From: JAOUEA01 sp963797635
GTDB lineage: Bacteria; Actinomycetota; UBA4738; HRBIN12
Length of the DNA stretch: 64,000 nucleotides
NCBI GenBank assembly: GCA_963797635.1
Contig: CAWCPZ010000011.1
Coordinates: 62,001-126,000, forward strand
Direction of reading: 5' to 3'
Part shown: piece by piece, positions 1-8,029 of the stretch
Layout of the letters: each line of letters begins with the position of its first letter
How positions within the stretch are numbered: position 1 is the first letter of the stretch
Program-made: the position numbers and the translations under genes
Notes under the pieces: generated by a model
Databases searched by the model: none
What the model was told of the DNA's origin: nothing
What the model saw: the letters and a program-made list of their open reading frames with translations, nothing else

Positions 1-216
1 TACGACGTGCAACTGGATGCGCAAGGCGACGTCGACATCCAGTACTCGCTCACCACGATGGGGTGCCCGATCGGTCCCATGATCGAAGACCAGATGCGGG
101 GGTTCCTGCGCGGCGTGCCCGGGGTGGGAGAGGTCCGTCCCGAGTTCGTGATCCGGCCGCCGTGGACCCCCGAGATGATGTCGGACGAGGCCAAGGCGTC
201 GCTCGGCATCTTCTGA
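1..216 (+). CDS. SufT-like metal-sulfur cluster assembly protein (MIP18/DUF59/PaaD family), 5' end missing
   Basis: The reading frame is open from base 1, so the N-terminus lies outside the window; 71 codons remain. The visible part contains the family hallmark TMGCPIGPMIEDQM, including the conserved cysteine, and the C-terminal PPWTPEMMSDEAK motif. Known members help deliver Fe-S clusters to target proteins in the cytoplasm. In actinobacteria the gene commonly sits at the end of the suf operon; here it lies about 2.2 kb ahead of sufB on the same strand, separated by a rhodanese gene and two opposite-strand genes. That position fits a local Fe-S cluster neighbourhood. Paralogous PaaD proteins of the phenylacetate pathway share the fold, but no paa genes are visible. 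Confidence 0.75.
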   Translation, partial: YDVQLDAQGDVDIQYSLTTMGCPIGPMIEDQMRGFLRGVPGVGEVRPEFVIRPPWTPEMMSDEAKASLGIF

Positions 217-518
217 TCCGCGCCGCAGCGAGGGGCTCGCCTTGACGCTGGCTGGTCCCTGCGGTACGTATTGCACCTGCAATTCCGACCGGAGGACCGT
301 GATTTGATCCGTACGAGGTGCATCGGGGTGGTGGGGGCGATGATCCCGTCTCGCCTGTGCTGTATGCCCGAGCGCGCCCACCGGGGGGCGCCGATGCACC
401 TGCGGCCATAGCTCCACCGCCCGGAACCCATCGCTCCGATCACCGCCGACGGCCGCATCTGCGGCCGTTCATCGTTTCCCGGCTCCGCGAGGGCCGGCGC
501 ACCGGAAGGAGAACGTTC
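217..518 (+). other. Gene-free leader with long inverted repeat upstream of the sulfurtransferase
   Basis: About 300 bases hold no convincing gene. They contain a perfect 10-bp inverted repeat, GGTGCATCGG at 317-326 and CCGATGCACC at 391-400. The 64-base loop is G-rich on its left (GGTGGTGGGGGCG) and C-rich on its right (GCGCCCACC), so the stem could extend into a folded RNA. A second small stem, GGCCGCATCTGCGGCC, lies around 450-465. It resembles no riboswitch class that I recognise. A structured 5' leader for the sulfurtransferase or a terminator for the upstream gene are both possible. Confidence 0.35.
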
Positions 519-1364
519 ATGGCCGACTACGCGAAGCCGGAGGTGCTCGTCAGCACCGACTGGCTCGAAGACCACCTCGACGATCCGAACGTCCGGATCA
601 TCGAGGTCGACGAAGACACGGCGTCCTACGACAAGGGGCACGTGCGCAACGCCCTGAAGTGGGACTGGAGCACCGATCTCCACACCGAGGTCGGGCGCGA
701 TTTCCAGGACCAGGCCGGGTTCTCGCGCCTGCTGTCCGAGGCCGGGGTGGGACCGGACACCACCGTCGTCCTCTACGGCGGCAACAACAACTGGTTCGCC
801 GCCTACGCCTACTGGCTGTTGAAGTTGCGCGGGTACGACGACGTGAAGCTGGTCAACGGTGGGCGCAAGAAGTGGGAGCTGGAGAGCCGCGAGCTCGTCC
901 AGGACGTGCCCAGCTTCGGGGCCACGGGGTTCACGATCAGCGGCGCCGAGCGTCCCGAGCTGCGGGCGCTGCGCGACGAGGTGATCGGCAAGGTGGGCGC
1001 GGTGGGCTTCGTCGACGTCCGCTCGCCCGAGGAGTACCGGGGCGAGAAGCTGGCCCCCGACCACCTGCCGCAGGAGCAGTCGCAGGTGCCCGGCCACATC
1101 GCCGGCGCCGCGAACATCCCCTGGGCGAAGGCCGCCAACGACGACGGCACGTTCAAGACGGCGGACGAGCTCAAGGAGCTCTACGCCGACGAGGGCATCA
1201 CCGGTGACGGCGAGATCATCGCGTACTGCCGGATCGGTGAGCGTTCGAGCCACACCTGGTTCGCCCTGCAGGAGCTCCTGGGCTACGAGAACGTCAAGAA
1301 CTACGACGGCTCGTGGACCGAATACGGATCGCTCGTGGGCGCGCCGGTGGAGATCGGCGGCTAG
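519..1364 (+). CDS. sseA: Thiosulfate sulfurtransferase (tandem-rhodanese)
   Basis: 281 residues, the usual size of two-domain rhodaneses that move sulfane sulfur from thiosulfate (or 3-mercaptopyruvate) to thiophilic acceptors. Residues about 10-130 form the inactive N-terminal rhodanese domain (STDWLEDHL, KGHVRNALKWDW). Residues about 150-275 form the catalytic domain with DVRSPEEYRGE and the active-site loop AYCRIGERSS, whose Cys is the persulfide carrier. The CRIGERS type of loop is more like thiosulfate than mercaptopyruvate sulfurtransferases. The ATG is preceded by AAGGAG at 505-511; upstream in-frame codons lack such a site. A role as sulfur donor near the suf genes is an inference. 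Confidence 0.85.
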   Translation: MADYAKPEVLVSTDWLEDHLDDPNVRIIEVDEDTASYDKGHVRNALKWDWSTDLHTEVGRDFQDQAGFSRLLSEAGVGPDTTVVLYGGNNNWFAAYAYWLLKLRGYDDVKLVNGGRKKWELESRELVQDVPSFGATGFTISGAERPELRALRDEVIGKVGAVGFVDVRSPEEYRGEKLAPDHLPQEQSQVPGHIAGAANIPWAKAANDDGTFKTADELKELYADEGITGDGEIIAYCRIGERSSHTWFALQELLGYENVKNYDGSWTEYGSLVGAPVEIGG

Positions 1365-1378
1365 GGACCCCCATCCGA

Positions 1379-2041
1379 TCAGCCGCTCGACGGAGCCGGG
1401 GCCTCGCGCCCCGGCTCCTCGGTGTCGGCCCCGGCCGCGGGAACCTTCACGAGCAGGTTGGCGATGGCCCCGATCGCCACGCCGAGGGCGAACCCGCCCA
1501 GGACATCGAGCGGATTGTGGGCGCCCAGGTATATCCGGGCGAAGCCGACGAGGGCCACGACGAGCCACGGGATGATCCGCCAGCGGCCTCGCAGGTACGG
1601 CGTGATCACCCACGCGAGCCCGGTCACCAGCACGACGTGGCCGGAGACGAACGAGACGCCGTCGGTGTCGGTGCCTCCGCGGACGATCGCGTTCGGCTCG
1701 GTGACGCCGGGGCGCTCCCGGTCGACGACCTGCCACACGATGCGTTCGCCCACGAGCTTGAAGACCGTCACGAGCGCAGCGGCCGCCGCCAATCGGTACC
1801 GGCGGAGGGCGAGCGCGATCAGGGCGACGACCGGGCCGATCGCCAGCACCCCGAGGAACTGCGCCTGGTGCATCACCGGCTCGAGGCCCTCGGGCAGGCC
1901 GTTGATCGCCTCGAAGACCGAGCGTTCCGCGGCGCCCACGGTGCCGCTGCGGGCGATGAGCCCGCACGTGACCAGCACGGCGAAGCCCGCGACGGCGGCG
2001 ATCCCGTCCGAGCGACGCCGAACTAGGCGGTCAGACCCCAT
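1379..2041 (-). CDS. PAP2-family membrane phosphatase
   Basis: 220 residues with about six hydrophobic segments. The three phosphatase motifs are present in order: a KLVGER...RERPG form of KX6RP, SFVSGH matching the PSGH motif, and ARIYLGAHNPLD matching SRX5HX3D. Family members remove phosphates from lipid phosphates such as undecaprenyl diphosphate or phosphatidic acid at the membrane. The ATG at 2041 was chosen because it follows the basic start MGSDRLVRRR just before the first membrane segment, and because it overlaps the stop region of the preceding small gene by 19 bases, which suggests translational coupling. The C-terminal tail is a short Pro/Glu-rich extension. The substrate cannot be told from sequence. 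Confidence 0.8.
   Translation of the reverse strand: MGSDRLVRRRSDGIAAVAGFAVLVTCGLIARSGTVGAAERSVFEAINGLPEGLEPVMHQAQFLGVLAIGPVVALIALALRRYRLAAAAALVTVFKLVGERIVWQVVDRERPGVTEPNAIVRGGTDTDGVSFVSGHVVLVTGLAWVITPYLRGRWRIIPWLVVALVGFARIYLGAHNPLDVLGGFALGVAIGAIANLLVKVPAAGADTEEPGREAPAPSSG
1392..1418. terminator. Convergent hairpin between sulfurtransferase and PAP2 genes
   Basis: GGAGCCGGGGC (1392-1402) and GCCCCGGCTCC (1408-1418) form a perfect 11-bp stem with a CTCGC loop. It lies 28 bases past the sulfurtransferase stop and inside the last codons of the convergent PAP2 gene. There is no U-tract, as is common in high-GC actinobacteria, so function as a two-way terminator is inferred from position and stability. 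Confidence 0.5.
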
Positions 2042-2202
2042 CGGTACAGCCGCACGGCGACATCGATCGACACCACGGTGAGGGTCATCCTGACCGCCCA
2101 CGAGTCCCCGGTGGTGGCCACCACCACGGCCGCCACCACGATCAACACGACCGCCAGGACGGTCGCCAAGCCCTTCCGTTGCCCCTGTCCAGCCGTCGCC
2201 AC
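2023..2202 (-). CDS. Small two-segment membrane protein
   Basis: 59 residues from a GTG start preceded by the purine-rich AGGAAAGGGG, a good ribosome-binding site about 8 bases upstream. After a polar start (ATAGQGQRKG) come two hydrophobic stretches, LATVLAVVLIVVAAVVVATT and RMTLTVVSIDVAVRL, ending in RWGLTA. I do not recognise a family. It overlaps the start of the PAP2 phosphatase gene by 19 bases and is read in the same direction, so the two are probably cotranslated. A longer form starting upstream would include a low-complexity region without a ribosome-binding site and is less likely. Confidence 0.5.
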   Translation of the reverse strand: MATAGQGQRKGLATVLAVVLIVVAAVVVATTGDSWAVRMTLTVVSIDVAVRLYRWGLTA

Positions 2203-2389
2203 CGTGCATGCCCCTTTCCTGTGGTGCTCCGGGTGCCCCGGAACCGTTGCCGCGGACAGTAGTACGCATGGGGCCAGGACGGAAATCCGACCCAGCAGGT
2301 GGACTTTCGAACGAACCCACGGGTACCCTTGATATGGCACGTCACGCAGCGTCCGCGCACGCAGCTATGAATGCAGGGGAGTGGCACCC
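2203..2389 (+). other. Divergent intergenic region upstream of the suf operon
   Basis: About 190 bases between the small membrane protein and sufB, read in opposite directions. It contains the ribosome-binding site AGGGGA (2375-2380) for sufB. I see no sufR regulator gene here, unlike many actinobacterial suf loci, and no convincing -10/-35 pair or operator. Confidence 0.4.
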
Positions 2390-3802
2390 ATGGTGATCAG
2401 CCAGCAAGAGCACCTCGAGGAACTCAGCAAGGGATATCGCTTCGACTGGAAGGACAAGGACCACTCGGTCTTCGAGCCGAAGCGTGGCCTGAACGAGCGT
2501 GTGGTGGAGGAGATCTCGGCGCTCAAGAACGAGCCCGAGTGGATGCGCAAGATCCGCCTCAAGAGCCTTCGCTATTTCGAGATGCGGCCCATGCCGTGGT
2601 GGGGCGCCGACCTGTCCGACATCGACTTCCAGAACATCTACTACTTCATCCGGTCCACCGAGAAGCAGGCCCAGAACTGGGAGGACCTGCCGGAGGACAT
2701 CAAGGGCACCTGGGACAAGCTGGGGATCCCCGAGGCGGAGAAGAAGTACCTGGGTGGCGTCAGCGCGCAGTACGAGTCCGAGGTCGTCTACCACAAGATC
2801 AAGAAGGAACTCGACGACCTGGGCGTGCTGTTCACCGACATGGACTCCGCCTTGCGTGACTACCCCGACCTGGTGAAGGAATACTTCGGCACGATCATCC
2901 CGCCCAACGACAACAAGTTCGCGGCGCTCAACACGGCCGTGTGGTCGGGTGGGTCGTTCATCTACGTGCCGCCGGGCGTGCAGGTCGACATCCCGTTGCA
3001 GGCCTACTTCCGGATCAACGCCGAGAACATGGGCCAGTTCGAGCGCACGCTGATCATCGCCGACGAGGGCAGCTACGTGCACTACGTCGAGGGCTGCTCG
3101 GCGCCGATCTACAGCTCCGACTCCCTGCACTCGGCCGTGGTCGAGATCGTGGCCAAGAAGGGCGCGCGCGTCCGGTACACCACGATCCAGAACTGGTCGA
3201 CCAACGTCTACAACCTGGTCACCAAGCGCGCGATCGCCGAGGAAGACGCCGTCATGGAATGGGTGGACGGCAACATCGGGTCCAAGGTCACGATGAAGTA
3301 CCCGTCGATCTACCTGATGGGCAAGGGCGCACGTGGCGAGGTGCTGAGCGTCGCGTTCGCCGGCAAGGGCATGCACACCGACGCCGGCGGCAAGGCGATC
3401 CACGCGGCACCGCACACCACGAGCGTCATCACGTCGAAGTCGGTCTCCAAGGACGGCGGTCGCACGGGCTACCGCGGGTTGATCCGCGTGGAGCCCGATG
3501 CCCACCACGCCAAGAGCACCGTCCGATGCGACGCCCTGATCCTGGATGACGAGAGCCGTTCGGACACCTACCCGTACATCGAGGTGGAGGACGAAACCGC
3601 GGCGCTGGGCCACGAGGCCACCGTCTCGAAGGTCGGCGACGACCAGCTCTTCTACCTGATGAGCCGCGGTCTGTCCGAGGTCGAGGCCACCGCGATGATC
3701 GTGAACGGGTTCATCGAGCCCATCACCCGCGAGCTGCCCATGGAGTACGCGGTCGAGCTCAACCGCCTGATCGAGCTCCAGATGGAGGGCTCGGTCGGCT
3801 GA
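2390..3802 (+). CDS. sufB: Fe-S cluster scaffold SufB
   Basis: 470 residues, normal for SufB, the scaffold subunit of the SufBCD complex on which Fe-S clusters are assembled in the cytosol. Characteristic stretches are FEMRPMPWWGADLSD near residue 60, IPPNDNKFAALNTAVWSGG, the beta-helix core YVHYVEGCSAPIY, and the C-terminal LFYLMSRGLSEVEA followed by FIEPITRELP. The SufB cysteine in VEGCSAP and the glutamate/histidine region near ALGHEA are retained. The ATG at 2390 is preferred over the in-frame GTG at 2381 because AGGGGA sits at proper spacing from the ATG and directly abuts the GTG. First gene of a six-gene same-strand cluster with sufD, a Rieske protein, sufC, sufS and sufU. Confidence 0.97.
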   Translation: MVISQQEHLEELSKGYRFDWKDKDHSVFEPKRGLNERVVEEISALKNEPEWMRKIRLKSLRYFEMRPMPWWGADLSDIDFQNIYYFIRSTEKQAQNWEDLPEDIKGTWDKLGIPEAEKKYLGGVSAQYESEVVYHKIKKELDDLGVLFTDMDSALRDYPDLVKEYFGTIIPPNDNKFAALNTAVWSGGSFIYVPPGVQVDIPLQAYFRINAENMGQFERTLIIADEGSYVHYVEGCSAPIYSSDSLHSAVVEIVAKKGARVRYTTIQNWSTNVYNLVTKRAIAEEDAVMEWVDGNIGSKVTMKYPSIYLMGKGARGEVLSVAFAGKGMHTDAGGKAIHAAPHTTSVITSKSVSKDGGRTGYRGLIRVEPDAHHAKSTVRCDALILDDESRSDTYPYIEVEDETAALGHEATVSKVGDDQLFYLMSRGLSEVEATAMIVNGFIEPITRELPMEYAVELNRLIELQMEGSVG

Positions 3803-3819
3803 CGCCCACCGAGGTCCAC

Positions 3820-5136
3820 ATGGCCGAGACGCTGACCACCACCTTCGACGAGCATGCGCTCGCCGCACTGCCGGAAGCGGCCGGGTTCACCGCGCCCCTG
3901 CGCAAGCAGGCGTTCGAGGAGTTCTCGGCGCTGCCCATCCCGTCGCAGGAGACGGAGGAGTGGCGGTACACGGATCTGTCGGACTTCGCGCTGGACTTCG
4001 CGCCGTACACGCCGGGAGGACGCGCACAGAACCTGGACGACGTGCCGGCCGAGATCCTCGCGGCGGCCGGCGCGGTGGGGGAGCGGGCAGGGCTGCTGAT
4101 CCAGCACGACTCCGACGTGATGCTGTCGCACCTGGACCCCGCGCTCGCGGCCAAGGGCGTGCTGTTCACCGATCTCGACGCCGCCGCGGCTGAGCACCCG
4201 GACCTGATCGGCAACGCGCTGCACTCGCTCGTGCCCACCGACCGGTCGAAGTTCCTGGCCATGCACGGCGCGTTCCGCACCGGCGGGACGTTCCTGTACG
4301 TGCCGCGCGACACCGTGGTCGAGTTGCCGCTGCAGACCCTGACATGGCTCGACGCCGACGGCATCGCGGTGTTCCCCCACACGCTGATCGTGGTGGAACC
4401 CGGTGCCGAGGTGACGTTCATCGAGCGGTACGCCTCGCCGGACCTGACGCGCGCCTTCAGCAACGCGGTGACCGAGATCGTGGTGGGGGACGGGGCGCAT
4501 GTCCGCTACGCCGCGATCCAGGACTGGGGCGCCGGGGTGACCCACCTGGCGGTGCAACGCGCGCGGGTGGGCCGTGACGCCGAGGTGCGCACGTTGTCCC
4601 TGGGGTTCGGCGCCGACCTCGCCCGCACCGAGACCGAGGTCGAGCTGGCCGAGCCCGGCGGCTTCAGCGAGCAGCTCGGGGTCTTCTTCGCCGACGGCGA
4701 GCAGCACTTCGACCACCGTTCGGCCCAGGAGCACGTGGCACCGAACTGCAAGAGCGATCTGCTGTACAAGGGCGCGCTGCGCGATCACTCGCGCGCCGTG
4801 TACTCCGGGTGGGTGTACGTGCGCCCCGGCGCGCAGAAGACCGACGCGATGCAGACCAGTCGCAACATCGTGCTCAGCGAGCACGCCAAAGCCGACGCCA
4901 TCCCCAACCTGGAGATCGAGGCCAACGACGTGAAGTGCGGCCACGCCGCCAGCGTGGGCCCGGTGGACGACGAGGCGATCTTCTACCTGCAGTCCCGGGG
5001 GATCCCGCACGACGAGGCCGAGCGCCTCATCGTGAGCGGGTTCTTCCAGGAGGTCCTGGACCGGGTGCGGATCACCGAGGTGCGAGAAGGCGCCGAGGCC
5101 GCGATCGACGCCGAGCTCGACCGGGGGGTTCGCTGA
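3820..5136 (+). CDS. sufD: Fe-S cluster assembly protein SufD
   Basis: 438 residues. SufD pairs with SufB and SufC2 to form the assembly complex. The N-terminal helical region includes SQETEEWRYTDLSDF, typical of SufD. The C-terminal beta-helix carries FDHRSAQEHVAPNCKSDLLYKG, with the conserved His used at the SufB-SufD interface, followed by GHAASVGPVDDEAIFYLQSRGI. It begins 17 bases after sufB and its TGA overlaps the ATG of the Rieske gene (TGATG). It is clearly paralogous to the upstream SufB but lacks SufB's N-terminal signature, so assignment as SufD is secure. Confidence 0.96.
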   Translation: MAETLTTTFDEHALAALPEAAGFTAPLRKQAFEEFSALPIPSQETEEWRYTDLSDFALDFAPYTPGGRAQNLDDVPAEILAAAGAVGERAGLLIQHDSDVMLSHLDPALAAKGVLFTDLDAAAAEHPDLIGNALHSLVPTDRSKFLAMHGAFRTGGTFLYVPRDTVVELPLQTLTWLDADGIAVFPHTLIVVEPGAEVTFIERYASPDLTRAFSNAVTEIVVGDGAHVRYAAIQDWGAGVTHLAVQRARVGRDAEVRTLSLGFGADLARTETEVELAEPGGFSEQLGVFFADGEQHFDHRSAQEHVAPNCKSDLLYKGALRDHSRAVYSGWVYVRPGAQKTDAMQTSRNIVLSEHAKADAIPNLEIEANDVKCGHAASVGPVDDEAIFYLQSRGIPHDEAERLIVSGFFQEVLDRVRITEVREGAEAAIDAELDRGVR

Positions 5137-5450
5137 TGGCGACCGTCCGCGTGTGCTCGACCTCCGAGGTCGCCCAGGGCGAGGCGCGACGGTTCCCCGT
5201 CGGCGAGCGCCTGATCGCGGTGGTGAACCTCGGCGACGAGGGCTTCCGCGCGATCGACGCGATCTGCAGCCACGCGAAGTACTACCTGGACGAAGGCGAG
5301 GTCGATGTCGACTTCGAGACGATCGAATGCCCGAAGCACGGTTCGACCTTCGACCTGAACTCCGGTAAGCCACGCACCCTTCCGGCGACCCAGCCGGTCG
5401 AGGTGTTCCCCGTCACGACCGACGGCGACGACGTCCTGATCGAGGTGTGA
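5136..5450 (+). CDS. Rieske [2Fe-2S] ferredoxin of the suf operon
   Basis: 104 residues with the two Rieske halves AICSHAKYYL (C-X-H) and IECPKHGSTFD (C-X2-H), which bind a [2Fe-2S] cluster. The rest is a compact Rieske beta-fold resembling ferredoxin subunits of ring-hydroxylating dioxygenases, the name such genes often receive. There is no dioxygenase nearby. Its place between sufD and sufC, with a 1-base overlap with sufD, argues for a role in Fe-S assembly, perhaps electron supply, as in other actinobacterial suf operons. That role is inferred from context only. Confidence 0.88.
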   Translation: MATVRVCSTSEVAQGEARRFPVGERLIAVVNLGDEGFRAIDAICSHAKYYLDEGEVDVDFETIECPKHGSTFDLNSGKPRTLPATQPVEVFPVTTDGDDVLIEV

Positions 5451-5455
5451 ACGAG

Positions 5456-6256
5456 ATGAGCGAGCACGACAACGGCACGCCCGCGACGCTGGAGGTCAAG
5501 GACCTCCACGCGACCGTCGAGGGCAAGGAGATCCTGCGCGGCATCGACGTGGTGGTCCGCCAGGGCGAGACGCATGCGCTGATGGGCCCGAACGGTTCGG
5601 GCAAGTCGACGTTGAGCAACGTGATCATGGGCCGGCCCGGCTACGTGGTGACGCAGGGGTCCGTGATCTTCCAGGGCGAGGACATCACCAAGCTCACCGC
5701 CGACGAGCGCGCCAAGCGCGGCCTGTTCCTGGCGATGCAGTACCCCACCGAGGTGCCCGGCGTGAGCGTCGTGAACTTCATGCGGACGGCCTACCAGGCG
5801 GTCAAGGGTGAGCAGGTGAGCGCGTTGGCGTTCCGCAAGCACATGAAGAGCCAGATGGACCGGCTGAACATCGAGGACGCCATGGTGAACCGGTACGTGA
5901 ACCAGGGGTTCTCGGGCGGAGAGAAGAAGCGCAACGAGGTGCTGCAGCTGGCCGTGCTCGAGCCGAAGATCGCGATCTTGGACGAGACCGACTCCGGCCT
6001 GGACATCGACTCGTTGAAGCTGGTGGCCGAGGGCGTGAACGAGCTGGTCGGTCCCGATCTCGGCGTCTTGCTGATCACGCACTACCAGCGCATGCTGAAC
6101 TACATCACCCCCGATCGGGTCCACGTGATGATGAGCGGTCGTATCGTGCAGTCGGGAGGCCCCGAGCTCGCGCACGAGCTCGAGGCGAAGGGCTACGAAG
6201 GGATCAGGACGGAGCTCGGCCTGGACAAGGACGAGGCTCCGGCGGAAGTGGGATGA
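5456..6256 (+). CDS. sufC: Fe-S assembly ATPase SufC
   Basis: 266 residues, an ABC-type ATPase that powers the SufBD scaffold and is not a transporter. Walker A is GPNGSGKST, the signature is FSGGEKKRNEV (the SufC-specific variant), and Walker B is AILDETDSGLD. The final H-loop is LLITHYQRML. The ATG at 5456 has GAGGTG at 5442-5447 as ribosome-binding site; an in-frame GTG at 5447 that overlaps the upstream stop is a less likely start. No membrane segments or fused permease are present, as expected. Confidence 0.97.
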   Translation: MSEHDNGTPATLEVKDLHATVEGKEILRGIDVVVRQGETHALMGPNGSGKSTLSNVIMGRPGYVVTQGSVIFQGEDITKLTADERAKRGLFLAMQYPTEVPGVSVVNFMRTAYQAVKGEQVSALAFRKHMKSQMDRLNIEDAMVNRYVNQGFSGGEKKRNEVLQLAVLEPKIAILDETDSGLDIDSLKLVAEGVNELVGPDLGVLLITHYQRMLNYITPDRVHVMMSGRIVQSGGPELAHELEAKGYEGIRTELGLDKDEAPAEVG

Positions 6257-6263
6257 GCTGGTC

Positions 6264-7502
6264 ATGACCCATCAGATCGGCGGGCTCGACGTCGCGAAGA
6301 TCCGCGAGGACTTCCCGATCCTGTCGCGCACCTTCGACGGGCGGCCCCTGGTCTACCTCGACAGCGCCGCCACCTCGCAGAAGCCGCAGCAGGTGATCGA
6401 CGCGGTCTCCGACTTCTACGCGCATCACAACGCGAACGCCCACCGTGGGATCTACACCCTGGGCGAGGAGGCGACCGAGCGCTTCGAAGGTGCACGGGCG
6501 GCGATCGCCCGCTTCCTGGGGGCGCCGTCGCCGGACACGATCGTGTTCACGAAGGGGGTCACCGAGTCGATCAACCTGGTGGCCAACAGCTGGGGCCGCG
6601 CGAACCTCCATGAGGGTGACGAGGTCCTGATCACCGAGATGGAGCATCACTCGAACATCGTCCCGTGGCAGATGATCACGGCCCAGACCGGCGCCACGCT
6701 TCGATACATCCCGCTCACCGACGACGGGTTGCTGGACCTGTCCCAGCTCGGTTCGTTGCTCACCGAGCGCACGAAGGTGCTCGGCGTCACCGGCATGTCG
6801 AACGCCCTCGGCACGATCACGCCGCTGCGCCAGTTGATCGATGCGGCCCACGCCGTGGGTGCGGTGGTGCTGGTCGACGCCGCCCAGCTCGCGCCCCATC
6901 ACGCGATCGACGTGCAGGCGCTCGACACCGATTTCCTGGCGTTCAGCGGACACAAGATGCTCGGACCCACGGCGAGCGGCGGACTCTTCGGCAAGGCGGA
7001 GCTGCTCGAGGCGATGCCGCCGTTCATGGGCGGCGGCGAGATGATCCACGAGGTCTTCCACGACCACTCCACGTTCAAGGCCGCGCCCCACAAGTTCGAA
7101 GCGGGCACGATGCAGATCGCCCAGCAGGTCGGGCTCGGTGCCGCGGTGGCCTACCTCGAAGGGCTGGGCATGGACGCGGTGCGCGCGCACGAAGAGGAGA
7201 TCACGCGGTACGCCTTGGACCGGTTGATCGATGCCGGCGCCACCGTCTACGGCCCGAAGGACGCGTCGGCGCGCGGGGGAGCGGTGAGCTTCTGGTTCAA
7301 GGACGTGCACCCGCACGACCTGGCCACCATCGTCAACGAGCAGGGCATCGCGATCCGTGCCGGTCACCACTGCGCGCAGCTGGTGATGCGGCGCTACGAC
7401 GTGGCCGCCACCGCGCGTGCCTCGTTCTACGTCTACAACACCAAGGAAGAAGTGGACCTGCTGGCCGACGCGCTCGACCACGCGCAGTCCATCTTCAGCT
7501 GA
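6264..7502 (+). CDS. sufS: SufS-type cysteine desulfurase
   Basis: 412 residues, a class II (SufS/CsdA) PLP enzyme that takes sulfur from cysteine for cluster building. Visible features are DSAATSQKP near residue 35, the PLP-lysine motif AFSGHKMLGPT, and the catalytic RAGHHCAQLVM, where the Cys carries the persulfide. It starts 7 bases after sufC and is followed by sufU, which normally accepts its persulfide sulfur. A separate class I desulfurase lies at 28-29 kb, so the organism has at least two. Confidence 0.97.
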   Translation: MTHQIGGLDVAKIREDFPILSRTFDGRPLVYLDSAATSQKPQQVIDAVSDFYAHHNANAHRGIYTLGEEATERFEGARAAIARFLGAPSPDTIVFTKGVTESINLVANSWGRANLHEGDEVLITEMEHHSNIVPWQMITAQTGATLRYIPLTDDGLLDLSQLGSLLTERTKVLGVTGMSNALGTITPLRQLIDAAHAVGAVVLVDAAQLAPHHAIDVQALDTDFLAFSGHKMLGPTASGGLFGKAELLEAMPPFMGGGEMIHEVFHDHSTFKAAPHKFEAGTMQIAQQVGLGAAVAYLEGLGMDAVRAHEEEITRYALDRLIDAGATVYGPKDASARGGAVSFWFKDVHPHDLATIVNEQGIAIRAGHHCAQLVMRRYDVAATARASFYVYNTKEEVDLLADALDHAQSIFS

Positions 7503-7519
7503 GCCGAAAGAGAGAAGCC

Positions 7520-7975
7520 GTGGCGCTCGACGACATCTACAAGGAAGTCATCCTCGATCACTACAAGAGCCCGCGGAACAAGCGCGAGCTGCCCGGGGCC
7601 GAACTGCAGTGCCATGCGAACAACCCCCTGTGCGGTGACGACATCACCGTGTACGCCCACGTCGAGGGCGACACCGTCGCCGAGGTGACCTTCCAGGGTG
7701 CGGGCTGCTCGATCAGCCAGTCGAGCGCCTCGATGATGACGGAGGCCGTGACCGGCAAGCCGGTGGCCTCGGCGTTGGATCTGGCGTCGGAGTTCCGCGG
7801 CATGATGGCCGGCGACGTCGATCCGTCCGAGGACGAGTTCGGCGACCTGGTGGCCCTGAAGGGCGTCGTGAAGTACCCGATCCGCATCAAGTGCGCCGTG
7901 CTGGCCTGGGACGTGCTGCAGGACGCCCTCGTCGACGGCAGCGCCAGCGGCACCCAGCCGCACACCGTCGGCTGA
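7520..7975 (+). CDS. sufU: Sulfur-transfer protein SufU
   Basis: 151 residues of the IscU fold. The three conserved cysteines occur in NPLCGDDI, GAGCSIS and IKCAVLAW. The insertion between the second and third Cys (about residues 85-115) and the absence of the His that precedes the third Cys of IscU mark the SufU type, a zinc-dependent sulfur acceptor for SufS and not a scaffold. The start is GTG with the weak ribosome-binding site GAGAG; the beginning ALDDIYKEVILDHYKSPRN is typical of the family. Last gene of the suf cluster. Confidence 0.94.
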   Translation: MALDDIYKEVILDHYKSPRNKRELPGAELQCHANNPLCGDDITVYAHVEGDTVAEVTFQGAGCSISQSSASMMTEAVTGKPVASALDLASEFRGMMAGDVDPSEDEFGDLVALKGVVKYPIRIKCAVLAWDVLQDALVDGSASGTQPHTVG

Positions 7976-8029
7976 TCGTTCCCGCCGGGCTCACACCCAC
8001 CCGGCCCGTCGCACCGTAGGCTTCGCGGC

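Noticed and set aside
2342..3868. 508-residue minus-strand open frame opposite sufB
   Set aside because: Same GC shadow effect; composition is unlike any protein family and sufB on the other strand is certain.
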